From contig NC_064674.1 in the NCBI RefSeq assembly GCF_023278565.1, positions 186,001 to 250,000 on the forward strand: a DNA stretch of 64,000 bases, in the 5' to 3' direction. The stretch is from Colletotrichum lupini. Lineage: Eukaryota; Ascomycota; Sordariomycetes; Glomerellales; Glomerellaceae. Made by a program: the position numbers and the translations under genes. Numbering within the stretch: position 1 is the stretch's first letter; the number at the start of each line of letters is the position of its first letter. Of this stretch, positions 13,364 through 24,758 are shown piece by piece. The notes under the pieces were generated by a model, which was not told where the DNA came from, ran no database searches, and saw only the letters and a program-made list of their open reading frames with translations.

Positions 13364-13472
13364 GATGGGAGAAGTTTGTTTATTGCTTATTGATTATTGT
13401 TTGTTTGTTTTATTGTTTGGTTTTGTTATTTGTTTTATTATTTTATTGTTCATCGCGATGGGAGAAGTTTGT
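13364..13472. repeat. T-rich insertion between perfect 16-bp direct repeats
   Basis: The sequence GATGGGAGAAGTTTGT occurs at 13364-13379 and again at 13457-13472. Between them are 77 bp made largely of TTTATTG/TTTGT-type simple sequence. Long direct repeats around a one-strand T-rich (other-strand A-rich) tract are typical of the target duplication and tail of a LINE-type retroposition event. No LINE body is visible. Confidence 0.55.
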
Positions 13473-13589
13473 GATATCCAAAGGAGAGGACGGACGCCGA
13501 TATGTCATGCGAGAAGGCTGGAAGCGATACTTGGGTAGCGCTTCATAACGGGGCGTCCCTCAAGCTGGCTCGTGAGCAGCCTATTCCTC

Positions 13590-13845
13590 CCGCAAGTCCC
13601 ATTCGGGACCTCATGTTCAAGGTCGCTCGCGAGACCGCCACCAAGGCCACCCAAACGGTCATGGTTGCTGGAAGCTCCCAGGACACAGAAGATCTCAAAG
13701 AGCTTGACTGTATCTCCTGGTCAAGTTGCGGTACTTGCGCTGGTGTTGCCAAGGAGCGCCAATACGAGCGCAAGTACCGCAAGCCGCATACAAAGGCATC
13801 AGAAGTCGACCTCAAGCAGTTCGAGTTCCAAAACGAGCAGCCCAT
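13590..13845 (+). pseudogene. Second fragment related to the 12.96-13.2 kb locus
   Basis: Within an open frame (13502-14077) the residues KVARETATK resemble the KVACETATK motif that follows the N-terminal motif in S-adenosylmethionine synthetase. The segment 13715-13830 is a clear copy of 13069-13182: the peptide QYERKYRKPHT here is QYERTYRKPHT there. The two loci therefore look like two decayed copies of one source. The shared segment itself is not recognisable as synthetase sequence, so the source may have been a fusion or a rearranged copy. Function lost. Confidence 0.35.
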
Positions 13846-13869
13846 TCTTCCTTCAACTGTTTTCTTTTT

Positions 13870-14010
13870 TGCTGGTCCGCACGTCAGCAGGGGAACCGTT
13901 CGGTCGGCACGAAGGGTCAATAAAAGTGGTTTCTATTGTTTCGTACGGGAGTGGAAGGAGAAGGAAGTGGACAGGGCCCACGATTCCTGCATTGGGTGTG
14001 GCTGGTGTCG
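13870..14010 (-). repeat. TGTTGG TIR element, copy 5 (right end lost)
   Basis: Left end TGCTGGTCCGCACGTCAGCA, then GGAACCGTTCGGTCGGCACG, AAGGGTCAATAAAAGTGGT and GAGGAAGTGG..CACGATTCC blocks shared with the copies at 63.8 kb and 11.8 kb. The expected right terminus is not found. Confidence 0.6.
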
Positions 14011-15373
14011 GGCATCAAAGAAGCACGCTCTCCTACAACGAAAAGTACGCACGCAACCGGAAGCAAGAGACAAATAGCTACAAACTTCCGACACGCCCCA
14101 TATTATTCTCATCATTATTCTTCTTCCAGGCATTGTGAGTAGCCTTATTCTTGAAGGAATACACAAGAAGTGAACTGGGGACGAGACAACAGGGACAGCG
14201 GCAGTTGTAGAAATAGAGACGTAGAGCGGGATGATTGACATTTATCTCCCCATCCGGTGGTCTAGGTATCTTATGGGAAGGTCGAATTATGAGACTCCAT
14301 CTTGCTTTCTGAACACCGAGCGCCCGTAACTCCTTCACGTATGATTCCACGACGTCGCCTTCTCTAAGATGGACAGTTTACAAATCCGTTGAGTATCCGA
14401 GCCAAGAATTGAACCCAACCCAGAAGGAAGCGCGTATTTCACGTTTGATGGTCTGCCGCATGGAAATGGGTTGAGCGGCAAGATCGTTGGGGTCGAAGCA
14501 AGTCCTGACTTTTGGCTCATGCCAGCAAGTGGGGTGCACTACAATTTTCCCTGCTCCAACTGCCCGTCTTTCAAGGTCGCGATTACCACAATTGGGAATC
14601 CGCAATGCGTTTGAGCTGCTCATCTGTGGAAGCTCCCGGCATACGCCTGATTGCCAGTCCTTGACAGGCTTCAACTGTTCGCCATTAGTAGTTCGTGGCG
14701 GGCTGATAATTGCAAATTCTCGTTGTACTGACCAGGCGCGAATAGCCTCTAGCCGGGTTGGTTTGGTTGATTATGAGTGTAAAGTAATCACTGCTCCACA
14801 TAGTCCCGACCTCGATGCACAGGACCCTCGCCATCACCTCATCACAACCCTTCGTCATCCCCATCAGTGCGGGGCGTGGGCTCTCCATTGAGGCCGAGAC
14901 GGGTGTCGCTATCCTCGAGCTTCAACTGGTCGAGAGTGTACACAATTTAACAACGTGGATGGCTCAATGCAATGCAAGGTTTGACAATAATCATCTTGCA
15001 CGTGTCGGAACAGGGTTCAGGACCTGACTAAACAAGGACTGATCCGTCAGCGAATGGATTGTCCCAATGCCAGCCGATTTTGTGTTAGCTCTCGTCTGCA
15101 CTTATTAGTTGCGACAACGCGGCTACGAATCCACCACTGCGTACGCTTTCAAAGACCTTGATATGAACTTGGGCCTGGCAGAGGCCATTAGTTGATCCAT
15201 CTGTAACTGGCGATGTTGGTCACGATTTGCCCACGCAAGGTCGCGCGCCCATGTTCATATACCGGCATGGTTGAGGTCCAACCCCAACGAACAAAAGTCA
15301 GTCATACGCTGTGATCAATCGCTTCAAGATGCTTGATGTGGAAGCATACTAACCGAGGCGGACGCGATAAGAC
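14011..15373. other. No gene recognised
   Basis: Several short frames, the most protein-like being 14378-14674 (minus, 98 codons). It has no motif I recognise and overlaps an equally long frame on the other strand. Nothing supportable. Confidence 0.45.
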
Positions 15374-15577
15374 TGTTGAAATATTGACGGCAGAAAAGGG
15401 GGTTCGGAAGGTGGTCGATCCAATGCAAACAGCACTTCCATACCCACTTGCACCCAATGGCGGAACCGTGAGATCTGCCCACCGACTTCCTTCCTCCATG
15501 CCACATTTGCAGTTCAATGCGATTATTGCACCTCGTGCCGGCCGAAAGGACTTGCCCTGCTGACGTGTATACCAAAA
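15374..15577 (+). repeat. TGTTGG TIR element, copy 6
   Basis: Well-preserved 204-bp copy. It starts TGTTGAAATATTGACGGCAG, contains the AAAAGGGG, GGAAGGTGGTC and TGCAAACAGCACTTCC blocks, and ends CCTGCTGACGTGTATACCAA. It shares its whole length with copies at 24.5, 28.8 and 42.8 kb. Confidence 0.75.
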
Positions 15578-18500
15578 GAGACCTAGATCAGGCCCCAACC
15601 GAGTCGAGAACTCTCTGGCGCATTTAGCCATTTGCATATCCGTAGCCGGAGTCTGTACACCACGACCCGAGCACTCTCGTATATAAAATTATTTAAACTG
15701 AAGGAGGGTCGTTCTGAACGATCGCTTACGAACAAGGCACGGCGTCGTCTTGTTTCGAAGGCGGGAGAGATTACATAGACTACAATGTAGCATTCGACAG
15801 ATGTTTTCAAGAGGGCCACTTCTCTTATAGCTACTTAAAAACAGCTAAGACCCTGTACAAGATGGTGCGAACGTATAGACGCAGGAGCGCAGGTCTTACC
15901 CGTCCGATAGAATATACATAAAGAGTTATGTAAGACTAAGACCATGCGCGCCATAATCCTCATCTCGACCATGGAATTGAGAAGTAAAGAGCGATAACGA
16001 GAAGACCGAGAAGAAGATAATGACAAAAACGCATGTACCTTGAGCCACTCCCACCTTCATAGTCTACCAAGGACCCCTCAGTGACCTCATCAATCATTCT
16101 AGCCATCTTGGCATATAGTCATACCTCCAATATGATACTGATTAACATTGAACATGTTTTAGGATAACTCATGTCGATCAATACGTAAGTAGGCGCGCCC
16201 TCACGGGTGGAAGTTATGCAAGATGCTTCTATAGCTTAACAAAGAACGCGTACTTTCGGCAATCTTTCTTTCTAGAATCCAGTCGGGCTATTCTTATGCA
16301 CTAATTCATCTCAGCATATCAACACTCTTCATTTCTGCGTTTCGATACGATTCTATTATCTCTTATCTACTCGGCCAGTCGTCGTACATGCTCGCACGCA
16401 GCCATCCGGCAATTGCGCCTTAGTAACGATTAGACCAGACCGCGTTTCTCCGATCGAGCATGACGGCTTCTATAAGATCGGCTATCCCGTTATAATCGAC
16501 GTATCAAGTAGTACACAAACGGTTCATCGAATTACCAATAGAAATGCTCCCTGTCGCTACTATCACTCACTTTTTATTACAAGTATATATCTCTCTCTGG
16601 AAATCCTCACCAAGCGAAAGAACACCCAAACTCCTGGTCCAACGCGTCTTATAGTATCCAATAGCAACATTTTGTCACCTTGACTTATTATAAACACATG
16701 CCGATGTTCTAGTCCAGCAAGTGATTGTGATTACCTAGGCATGTTCGTGATTCTACAAAGCACATAAGGCCAAAGTCAGCAGCAAGCAGGATGTTTTCTT
16801 GGAAGGTTTGAGTCGGGCAATGTCGAACAACTAATGTTCTATGATACCTCTCCTTTCTCATGAAATTTTCTTCTTCTCTCTCATACTTTACTGAAATAAA
16901 TTCATTCCAGGCTTGTTTACACCTCAGTCTTGGGATGGGGATTGCTAGGACATCAGGGCTTTCCATACAATTTGTCTAATTCTCATCTTTCTGTCCTCTG
17001 GCCTCTATGGTCTAAAGCGCTTGGTCGGTATTCCGTTGGTGGTTGATCGCGAAGATCTATATTCCTTGATGATTCTGGGAGCAAGAAGTGCTTTCCCTGA
17101 TGCCGGATTCGAAGTGAATTGCCTGAACTCTTGCCATCCTCCACATTTCTAGAGCTGGCTGTGATGCGCATTTCTCCCCGCCACGGAAATGATTGAGGAT
17201 GTGACTAGATCTCGTTGATGGTCGTGATCTTACGCAGACAGTAAGTAACGTTTACGTCTTCCTTGCTCTCACGCTCGTTGTTCTATTCATATTCACAATT
17301 GCGGCTACGATAGTCTCATGGGTCAGGCTAAGCTGTGACAAATCAAAGTGACGTTGGAAGTCACTTGTGAAGTCAGTCTATTAGAGATAGCGAGTTGATT
17401 CGATTACCTTCCTGCAATGTTGTGATGAGATTTCTGTGTTATCGTGCTTGATCCTTTCTTGTCTAGGTAAATAATCCCTACCCCTCGGTACCAAACTATT
17501 AATGAGCCTCGTCTGAGAGGACTCCCTCCAGTGTTATAGAGTGGTCTGTTGTTGAGAAATAGCTGAAAGATGACGTTGTTGATAGTGTTGATTACCAATT
17601 TTAACTCAAATGTCGCATAGGTTTACAGACCAGAAAGATTGATAATGATACAAGACTTCTCTACTTGAGAAATGATACCGTGAAGATACTGGGCACTGTG
17701 TTGTCAGTTCTTCATATTGGAACTGTGCCATGTTTAGTGAATGCTGGCTATGTTAATAAGCGAACACAAGTGTGAGTCAGAAAGCATATGAACGCCAAGA
17801 TTGATAATGAAGCTGTTGTGAGATTTAAGGATCTGCAACGAACTCTAATGTAAAGTTAGATGCAACTGCTTCGCAGACGTTTACTTACATCTCGACATGC
17901 AGGGAGGTGTGGTCATGCCTCGTTCATCAAAGGTCTCACGCAAATGAGAAACGGCTCTCAGTAATTGTGGGAAGTAATCGCCACTTCCTCTCTCTCAGTT
18001 GATCGACTCTGATCTGAGCATGTATTCCAGACCCTTCCATGGTGCCCCTGAGATATTCCTTTGTTAGTGCTGGTGCTGCATGTTTTCTCGCACAGCCTTG
18101 ACGTCTCGCGACTAACTGCGCAAACACTTAGATGACATAGAATGATTCTAGCGCCATACAAGAGATCCGTTGAAATGGCAAGAAAGTATCATCACGAAAG
18201 AGTTAGCGCAATCACCGTGAACTTGCCCTATTTTTGTTTCTCTTCATCTGGTTGGATTTTGCTCGATAGTGACTAGTGATAGAGCTAGGTAAGTCCGACA
18301 GTGATTATCAGGTTTTCTATCAACGCATATGCTATCGCATATCCGCACTAAGCAGTAATACTAGAACTACTGGCAACAGAGCCTATAGAACTCTTGTATG
18401 TCTATGTTCCCCATCCTCGTGAAGATCGAGGTAGCTGACAAGGACTTTCGAACCACAGATAAGGATGCCTTTCTTACGGACTGATCCAGCAAGTCAATCA

Positions 18501-21279
18501 ACGGTTTATCCACCCAAAGCCTGATCAGTAATTAAACGATTCTCAGCGCCCTCTCCCTCCTTTACAACCCGTTTATAAGACGCCGCAAAAGCCCATGATG
18601 TCCGCCAAGAAAGTTGAGGTGGCGGACACGCTTCACATTTTCTGCGTCAAGATTCCCTGCAAGATTTGTAAGGACAAAAACTGCGAGGTTTGGTGTCAGC
18701 CACTTCCCCAGTCCCACTGATCCCTCCAACGCAGTGAGGGTTTGAAGATGATGCGCCGTCAAGTTTCAGCTCACACATAATAAGCTATTTTAAGGGCTCG
18801 GATAACCCGACATACCAATATCTTTTCCATGTGCACAATGCCAAAATGTCAACCCACGAAATGCTGGAGAGTCCAGCAAATCAGCCGCTCATCATCGCCG
18901 ATGGTACTGAATCCCTCTCGGGGTGCGGAACTACAGAATCGCTACTCAACAAGAAGCTCAAGGCTGTCAAGGCTGATATTGGACCTTCATTTTGGAACAT
19001 GTTGAGTTAAATAGTGGCCGTCTCGGTGTGGTTTATACGCTTTTCTCTTGAAAACGCTTGCCGCCTTCTAGGTTTTCGTATGTGGTACTTTCTCTAACTC
19101 TCCAGTGCCGAATATAAGGTAACGAAAGAATGTGATACAAGCTCTGTTATGTGGCAGCATGGCAACATGTACCATAGTTATCGCAATGTAAAGGTTGATA
19201 AAAGTGAGAAGATGACATGCTGTGAAACGTGATAGCTTCCGGCGGTCGACCTCATGATTCGTACAATTACACTTCCAGCTTTCAAGCAGTAAACCGTCAC
19301 TCTCTACCTCTTCAAGCAGTATTAATAATCGCCAGAATTAGTACAGTCATACAACAGGCACGTATGGAATATTCGCAACGGTCGAGAACACTGATGAACC
19401 TCGGCTTCCACTAACACGAGAACGCACAGCCAATAAGTTAGCAGTAAACTCAATGAGGTGATTTATGCATTATTTCCGTCTACAAGCTTATGGTAAAGCC
19501 TTTGGACACGTATAGCAATCTCTTTGGTCAACATTCATAGCGCCATATCTTTCCGAGAGACGCATTGAGATACGAGTTTTCTTTTTCTTGTTATCTTCAG
19601 CGATGTCCATTGGCCAATCATTACGTACAGTCTACTTACTAGCCTTTCCCAGATCGTCCGCGAAGCCATCCTCCTCGACTGCGCCTTCGGGTTCAGTTCC
19701 CGTGGTCACAAAAGTCCATACCTGACTCGAACCAAGGCATTAGCCATAACGGAACTGTCATGCTAGTTGTATAAGCCTTTCGCAACGAGAACAAGACTAG
19801 GTCGCATGGGTTTAAGCACATGATCAGACGCCTGCAACTCGATCATTCTATAGAATCAACACCGCCCATCATAAGCGTATTATATAGCTTAGAAGAGATC
19901 CGAAGCCTCAAGGTCGTGATAGTGAGCTTCACAAGTCGCACCAGTACGTCCCTGTGTTCTCTAGGTGCTGATTATGATGTCCTAAGAGTTTGGTACTTTG
20001 GCCTGCTCCTTATGAGTGAGTGCTTGTAAGTCGCCAGTGTTGAGTGAGGTTAGTTGATATATTCATTGCGCCTCATTCACCCTAACCCCGTGCTCGACTT
20101 CATGACTCTAACAGAGTCAGTAAATCCGTTAGCGCTGACGGACTTCTACATAACAATCGCTTTCTTTCCTTCCAAACGTACTTTTCAATAACGAGAACAG
20201 CTTTCTAGGATCTATGAATTCCTCGAAATCACTTGGCGCTTACCCTTGCTTGAATTACTCTCACAGAGACCCTATTCCTGACCGAGTTTTGTTGTCAGAA
20301 GATGTAAGCAAGGCGAAGTGCGATGGAATAGTAGGAATATTTGGAATCACTGGTGAGCTTCTTCGAGGCATACGAGCACACGGAATCAAAGTGAAGGTAA
20401 GCCGTCATGATGTGATAGCTGAACGCTTAGATGAACGACAAGAATGCTTGGTAGCACATCTGGAACGCAGCCTGAAGCAGTAAACCTGGCCACGTCCAGA
20501 AAATGCTACATCTAGCCTGGTCTCTTGTCAAGGTAGAGGTGACAACTATGATATGTAAGATTGATCTCGCGCCGCTCTCACAAGAGTGTTCGAGCTAGTA
20601 ACAGTATCACCAGCGCAAGGCTGAAGCCGCTCAAATCGTACTCTAGTTGACTAGATTGCCGACAGCGCTAGCAGTAAATGCCTGATTAAAGCAGCATTAT
20701 GTACGTGACTGTTGGATTACAAGTCACGCCGGCCTCATTATCAGAGTCAAAGTTTCAGAGTCGAGTAGTCAACTTCATCATAACTCACGTTCCGTCGTCA
20801 TGAATACTTTACATAGACTAGAGCGAAACTTCACAACGTCGTAGAGAGAACTCCGAGTCAATGCTACTACTGATTTGATATAGAAATTAAGAGCTCAACA
20901 TGGAGAAGCAGTAGAGCCACACAGAACGCTGACGACCTTACTGAGACGTCCCTACCAAAGCTAGAACGACATTCAAGACCGCCCTGTAAGAACAAAGTAG
21001 AAACTTCTTGACATTAAAGATTCGATTCGATTGAATGACCATCGCGTAAACGCACATGACATTAGGGCACATTGAGCAGTATCATTTGGCTATTTGGGCA
21101 ACAGTCCAGTTACATAGCTAATTGGAGCTCTTATGAGGAACTTTCAATCCTACATTCTCCCTGTTACACCGGCCACAGGCGATCAAACTCACTTGCCTGC
21201 CAGCGGTCACGTACTTACGTATATATTAGGGCCTGGGTTACAATCGCCCACTCATCGTAACTTCATCATATACTTCAAG
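15578..21279. other. 5.7 kb without a recognisable gene
   Basis: Moderately AT-rich DNA with only short open frames. Two are slightly more protein-like but unrecognised: 18846-19010 plus (54 codons, ATG to TAA) and 20214-20483 plus (89 codons, ending in basic/acidic helical-looking sequence). I see no repeats of the named families, no RNA gene and no clear exon-intron structure. Confidence 0.5.
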
Positions 21280-21281
21280 TA

Positions 21282-23135
21282 AGTCGACCTACCCCCTTTT
21301 GGCCACCCCATTTCTCCATCCCAGCCACCGCATTAAAACCCTACCTACGATTTTCAAACTATTATAATAATTACAAAAATCGTCCAAATATAATTCTTTT
21401 TTATATACTTATTTATTAATATATAATAGTCTCGTATACTAAAAATAAAGTTATTCGGGCTCTTAAGGCTATTAAAAAAGGTCTCTTAGTTAATTAGGCC
21501 TCGATTAAGTTCGGAGTTCTAAAGTTAACTCTTTATAACCGTAAGAGAGGTTACTAAATAAGAGTAATAGTATTTATAAACCTCTAGAGGCTTCCTCTAT
21601 AGTAAGAAGACTAGCTAGCTTAATAAGTTCGTATTTAGTATAATCTAAGCGTTATACTAACTTATAAATAGTTTATAAAATTCGCTAAGCGAGTTCTAAG
21701 ATCCTAAGGGGATATAAATCCTCTTAGGAAGAGATAGATAGACGCTTTTTTAAGGAGGAACTTATTAATTAAGGTCTAAAGAAGTCGTACTATTGATTCG
21801 AGGTATCTAAATAGGGCTATTATTAATATAATTAAGTTATAATTTAGATTACTTAATATACTAAAGATTAGTAATATTAAATAGGTTAATAAGTATAATA
21901 TAAATAAGACTAATATCCTAGAGGGTAAGGGATTTAATAGCCTAGTTTTAGGTAAGGTAAAGACTATAGTAGTATAAAAAAAAGAGCCTAGTTTGCGTAC
22001 TTAGGTATTTATAATTAAGTATATTTTTACTAATAGTTAAGTTATTAAACTACTAGTTATATATAAAAAAAAGTTAGTATAGTAATAGTGGTTTTTATTT
22101 AAACTTAACCCTTATACTAGTTAGGAGTTTATAATAATAAATAATAGCTAGACGATTAATAAGACTGCCCTTAAGTAGTTAAAAATAGTGTTCTTATTAT
22201 AAACTAAGACCTCCCCCCTTAGGGAGCTTAATATACTTAATAAGCCTTAACTATTAGTTCTAAATAGCTATGGGAGTTATATAACGATAGAATTTATATA
22301 GGAATGCTATAGAAATAATATCTACTTATTATTCTTATTACTATATACTTCTTATATCCTCTAGCTATTAGATATAGCTATTTTTAGACTTATTAAGTCT
22401 AAGTATAAGAAGGAGCTTAGTAAGGAGGATATAGTAAATAATTTTACTATTATTAAAAAGCGGTACTTCTTAAGCTACTATTAAAAAGCTCGTTTAGCTA
22501 GTTTAACGTCGTTAAATATACGAAGTAAATAGAAAGTAATTAGACTATATCCCCCTAATATAGCTAGACTACTTACTAATTTAATAGTCCTACTTAACCT
22601 AGTTATACTAACTAAAAAGACCGTAAATACTAAGTAAGTAATTAGTAATATTAGAAAAGCTATTAACTAGGTATTAGCGGCGTCTATTATTAACTAGTTA
22701 ATACTTAGGAAGGCTAGCGAGCTCTGCGATTAGTTAAAGTTATTTATAGAGCTTAGTTTAGACTATAATACTTAACGATTACTATTTAGAAAAGTAAAAA
22801 AGGTATTTAGCGAATAGGCCTACTATTTAGTAGCATCTTAGTACTATATTCGAGTTCTAAAAGCTAAAGTTAACTAATTAAGGCTATAAAAAAAGAAGGG
22901 TATATTAATAGACCTAAATACTAGGTTTATAAATATTTAGGATATATAAAGAGCTTAGGAGGACTCTAGCGACCGTCTAGTTAGTCCTAGTTAACTCGTA
23001 GGGGTCGAATTACCTAGAGAGAATAATAACTATATTATTGTAGTAGTAGAAGATAGTTAATTAATTGAGTGTAGTTAGTGGCGATATTTTGATACTATGT
23101 TTTGATAGGGTGGCCAAAAGGGGGTGGGTCGACTT
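21282..23135 (+). mobile_element. RIP-mutated Fot1/pogo-type DNA transposon (Tc1/mariner superfamily)
   Basis: A 1854-bp element with terminal inverted repeats of about 30 bp (21282-21311 and 23106-23135, two mismatches, outer end AGTCGACC) flanked by TA dinucleotides (21280-21281 and 23136-23137), the classical target duplication of Tc1/mariner elements. The interior is AT-rich and stop-riddled. On the plus strand, at about 21450-21545, a pipsqueak-type helix-turn-helix is readable (RALKAIKKG, then KFGV-K-TLYNRKRG), followed near 21720-21800 by a CENP-B-type DNA-binding region and a DDE transposase-sized remainder. That domain order is the Fot1/pogo transposase (cut-and-paste). The outer 60-70 bp at each end escaped RIP. 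No intact transposase remains, so it could move only in trans, if at all. Confidence 0.85.
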
Positions 23136-23348
23136 ACTAATGATTCCCTGGGCACGGTGCTTAGTAACTGGATCTAAATTATATGTATTGCGCTGTTACG
23201 TGTGGGTTGTTGTTGCCCAGCTTCCATTTCAGACCGTGATGTAGGTAGGGGAGGAGTATGCCCTGAAGAAGAAAAAAGGGACAGATGCATGCAGGAGTTC
23301 ACAATAAACTAGTCAGGTGTGGGTCACGATAACCGAGCAAAACCAAAA

Positions 23349-23467
23349 ACATACAACACCAGGTATTCGCTGGTCGTCACCGACCCAACTACTAGTCCGG
23401 CCCTCATTGGCTTATCTATGGGAGAGCGGACGGGATCCCGAGTTTTCCAATGGGTATGGTCGTATGT
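23349..23467 (-). rRNA. 5S ribosomal RNA
   Basis: A 119-nt 5S rRNA gene read on the minus strand. It begins ACATACGACCATACCC and ends GGTGTTGTATGT, so the two ends pair as helix I. The internal CCCGTCCGCTC and AAGCC segments and the GGTCGGTGACGACC hairpin are typical of filamentous ascomycete 5S RNA. A T-run (TTTT) directly follows on the minus strand and serves as RNA polymerase III terminator. Dispersed single 5S genes are normal in Pezizomycotina. It differs at three positions from the copy at 45958-46076, and this copy is likely the functional-type sequence. Confidence 0.95.
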
Positions 23468-24541
23468 GACAGCTTGATGATGCTAGCTTGTACTTGAAAC
23501 GCAAGAGCAAAGCTGGAAGTTCATCATCTCAGCCTTCGCAGGCCACATGGCATCGGATGGGCCACGGCCACTGCCCGAACGCGCGAGTCAGCTCTTTTAT
23601 TCTCGAACTTTGAAGCGTCGCTGTGGACGGCTTTATTTATTGCCTGATATCTCCTTGGTCATGAGATAATACTATCAGCAAGCCCGCCGTAACCCGACGT
23701 TAGCTATACGATAGCACTCTACCTCTGCAGTCGCGACTGTGTGAAGAGAAACCTTACATCAGACACTAAACAACATCTCATTGGCCACATGTCGTGCTAT
23801 TACAAGGTAGGCATCGAGATATGTAATCATTGAATTGAAGATTTGCTGCCCAGCAGGAGTAAAGATAGGAACGAGTCTCGCACTAAGGGCGGGTGCGAGC
23901 GAATATGATTCTTAGCGCAACCACTGTATAATGATATGACCGAAGTCACATGGCCACAGTAAAGTTACGGATGGTTGAAGCCATTCCGCCATTATGAGAA
24001 GTGATGTTAACCATCGATAGAACGCTACTCGAGTAATTGAAAAGAGGATATTTCCGCTCTTATTGACGATAATCTCCAACGGCCGATAACCAAAGATGCG
24101 TAAACTAGGTCCAATGCTAGCTATGCTGGTCAATCCAGCGAATCAAAGGCTGACTTCAATCCAGGGTCTTTGCTCAGTTCATGCAGTGCTCATCCTAGAT
24201 GGTTTACGATCTTTGGTTGTATGAAACTGCTGATGAGGCAATTCAACTTCATGACGGGCAGTTGGACTCGAACGTGTGGATGTTAGACTGTACGCGATAA
24301 CCAGTGGTCAAACCCATGGTTCAGTTGGTGACGAAGATGGGGTTTGAGCATGACGTAAAACCATCCGCCAGACTGCGAAACGAGTGGCGGGTGCTCGCTA
24401 GTATCTCGACATCTGTTCTAAAGCTGAGATTCACGTGAAGGAGATCACCGGCACTAATGATGGGTACGCGATCAGAGATGTTCATCGTGAAACTCTTAGT
24501 ATATACCCCTTTCAATCGACTCGAGGCAGTGACAGAGGTTG
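23468..24541. other. No protein gene recognised
   Basis: Mixed-composition DNA holding only short unrecognised frames (for example 23912-24133 minus). A weak tRNA-like stretch at about 24255-24320 (minus) was considered and rejected. Confidence 0.45.
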
Positions 24542-24758
24542 TGTTGGAATGATTCTGAGGAGAAAAGGAGGATATGGATGGCGGGATGGCCCCACGTCAA
24601 GTTCCTACCGAGTTCTCTTTCACCTACATACACCCAACGAAGGAATCGTGGACTCTGCTCAGCAAGCTTCTCCTTCCGAATTCCCATCACACAGTCAATA
24701 TACGATTATTAGACTTCCCACTGGCCGCAAAAGTGCCCTGCTGATGCGTATACCAACA
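24542..24758 (+). repeat. TGTTGG TIR element, copy 7
   Basis: 217 bp, from TGTTGGAATGATTCTGAGG to GCGTATACCAACA. It contains the CACCTACATACACCCAACGA, ATCGTGG-CTCTGC and GGCCGCAAAAG..GCCCTGCTGA blocks also found at 42.8 kb. Both termini are complete. Confidence 0.75.

Noticed and set aside
13502..14077. 191-codon plus-strand frame as an intact gene
   Set aside because: It runs through a duplicated gene fragment and into a TIR-element copy; no conserved full-length domain, so treated as a fragment.
24255..24320. tRNA-Val-like stretch on the minus strand (TGGTTATCGCG...TCTAACA...GTTCGAGTCC)
   Set aside because: The A-box, AAC anticodon and B-box words are suggestive, but the anticodon and acceptor stems do not pair; treated as chance or a very old pseudogene.
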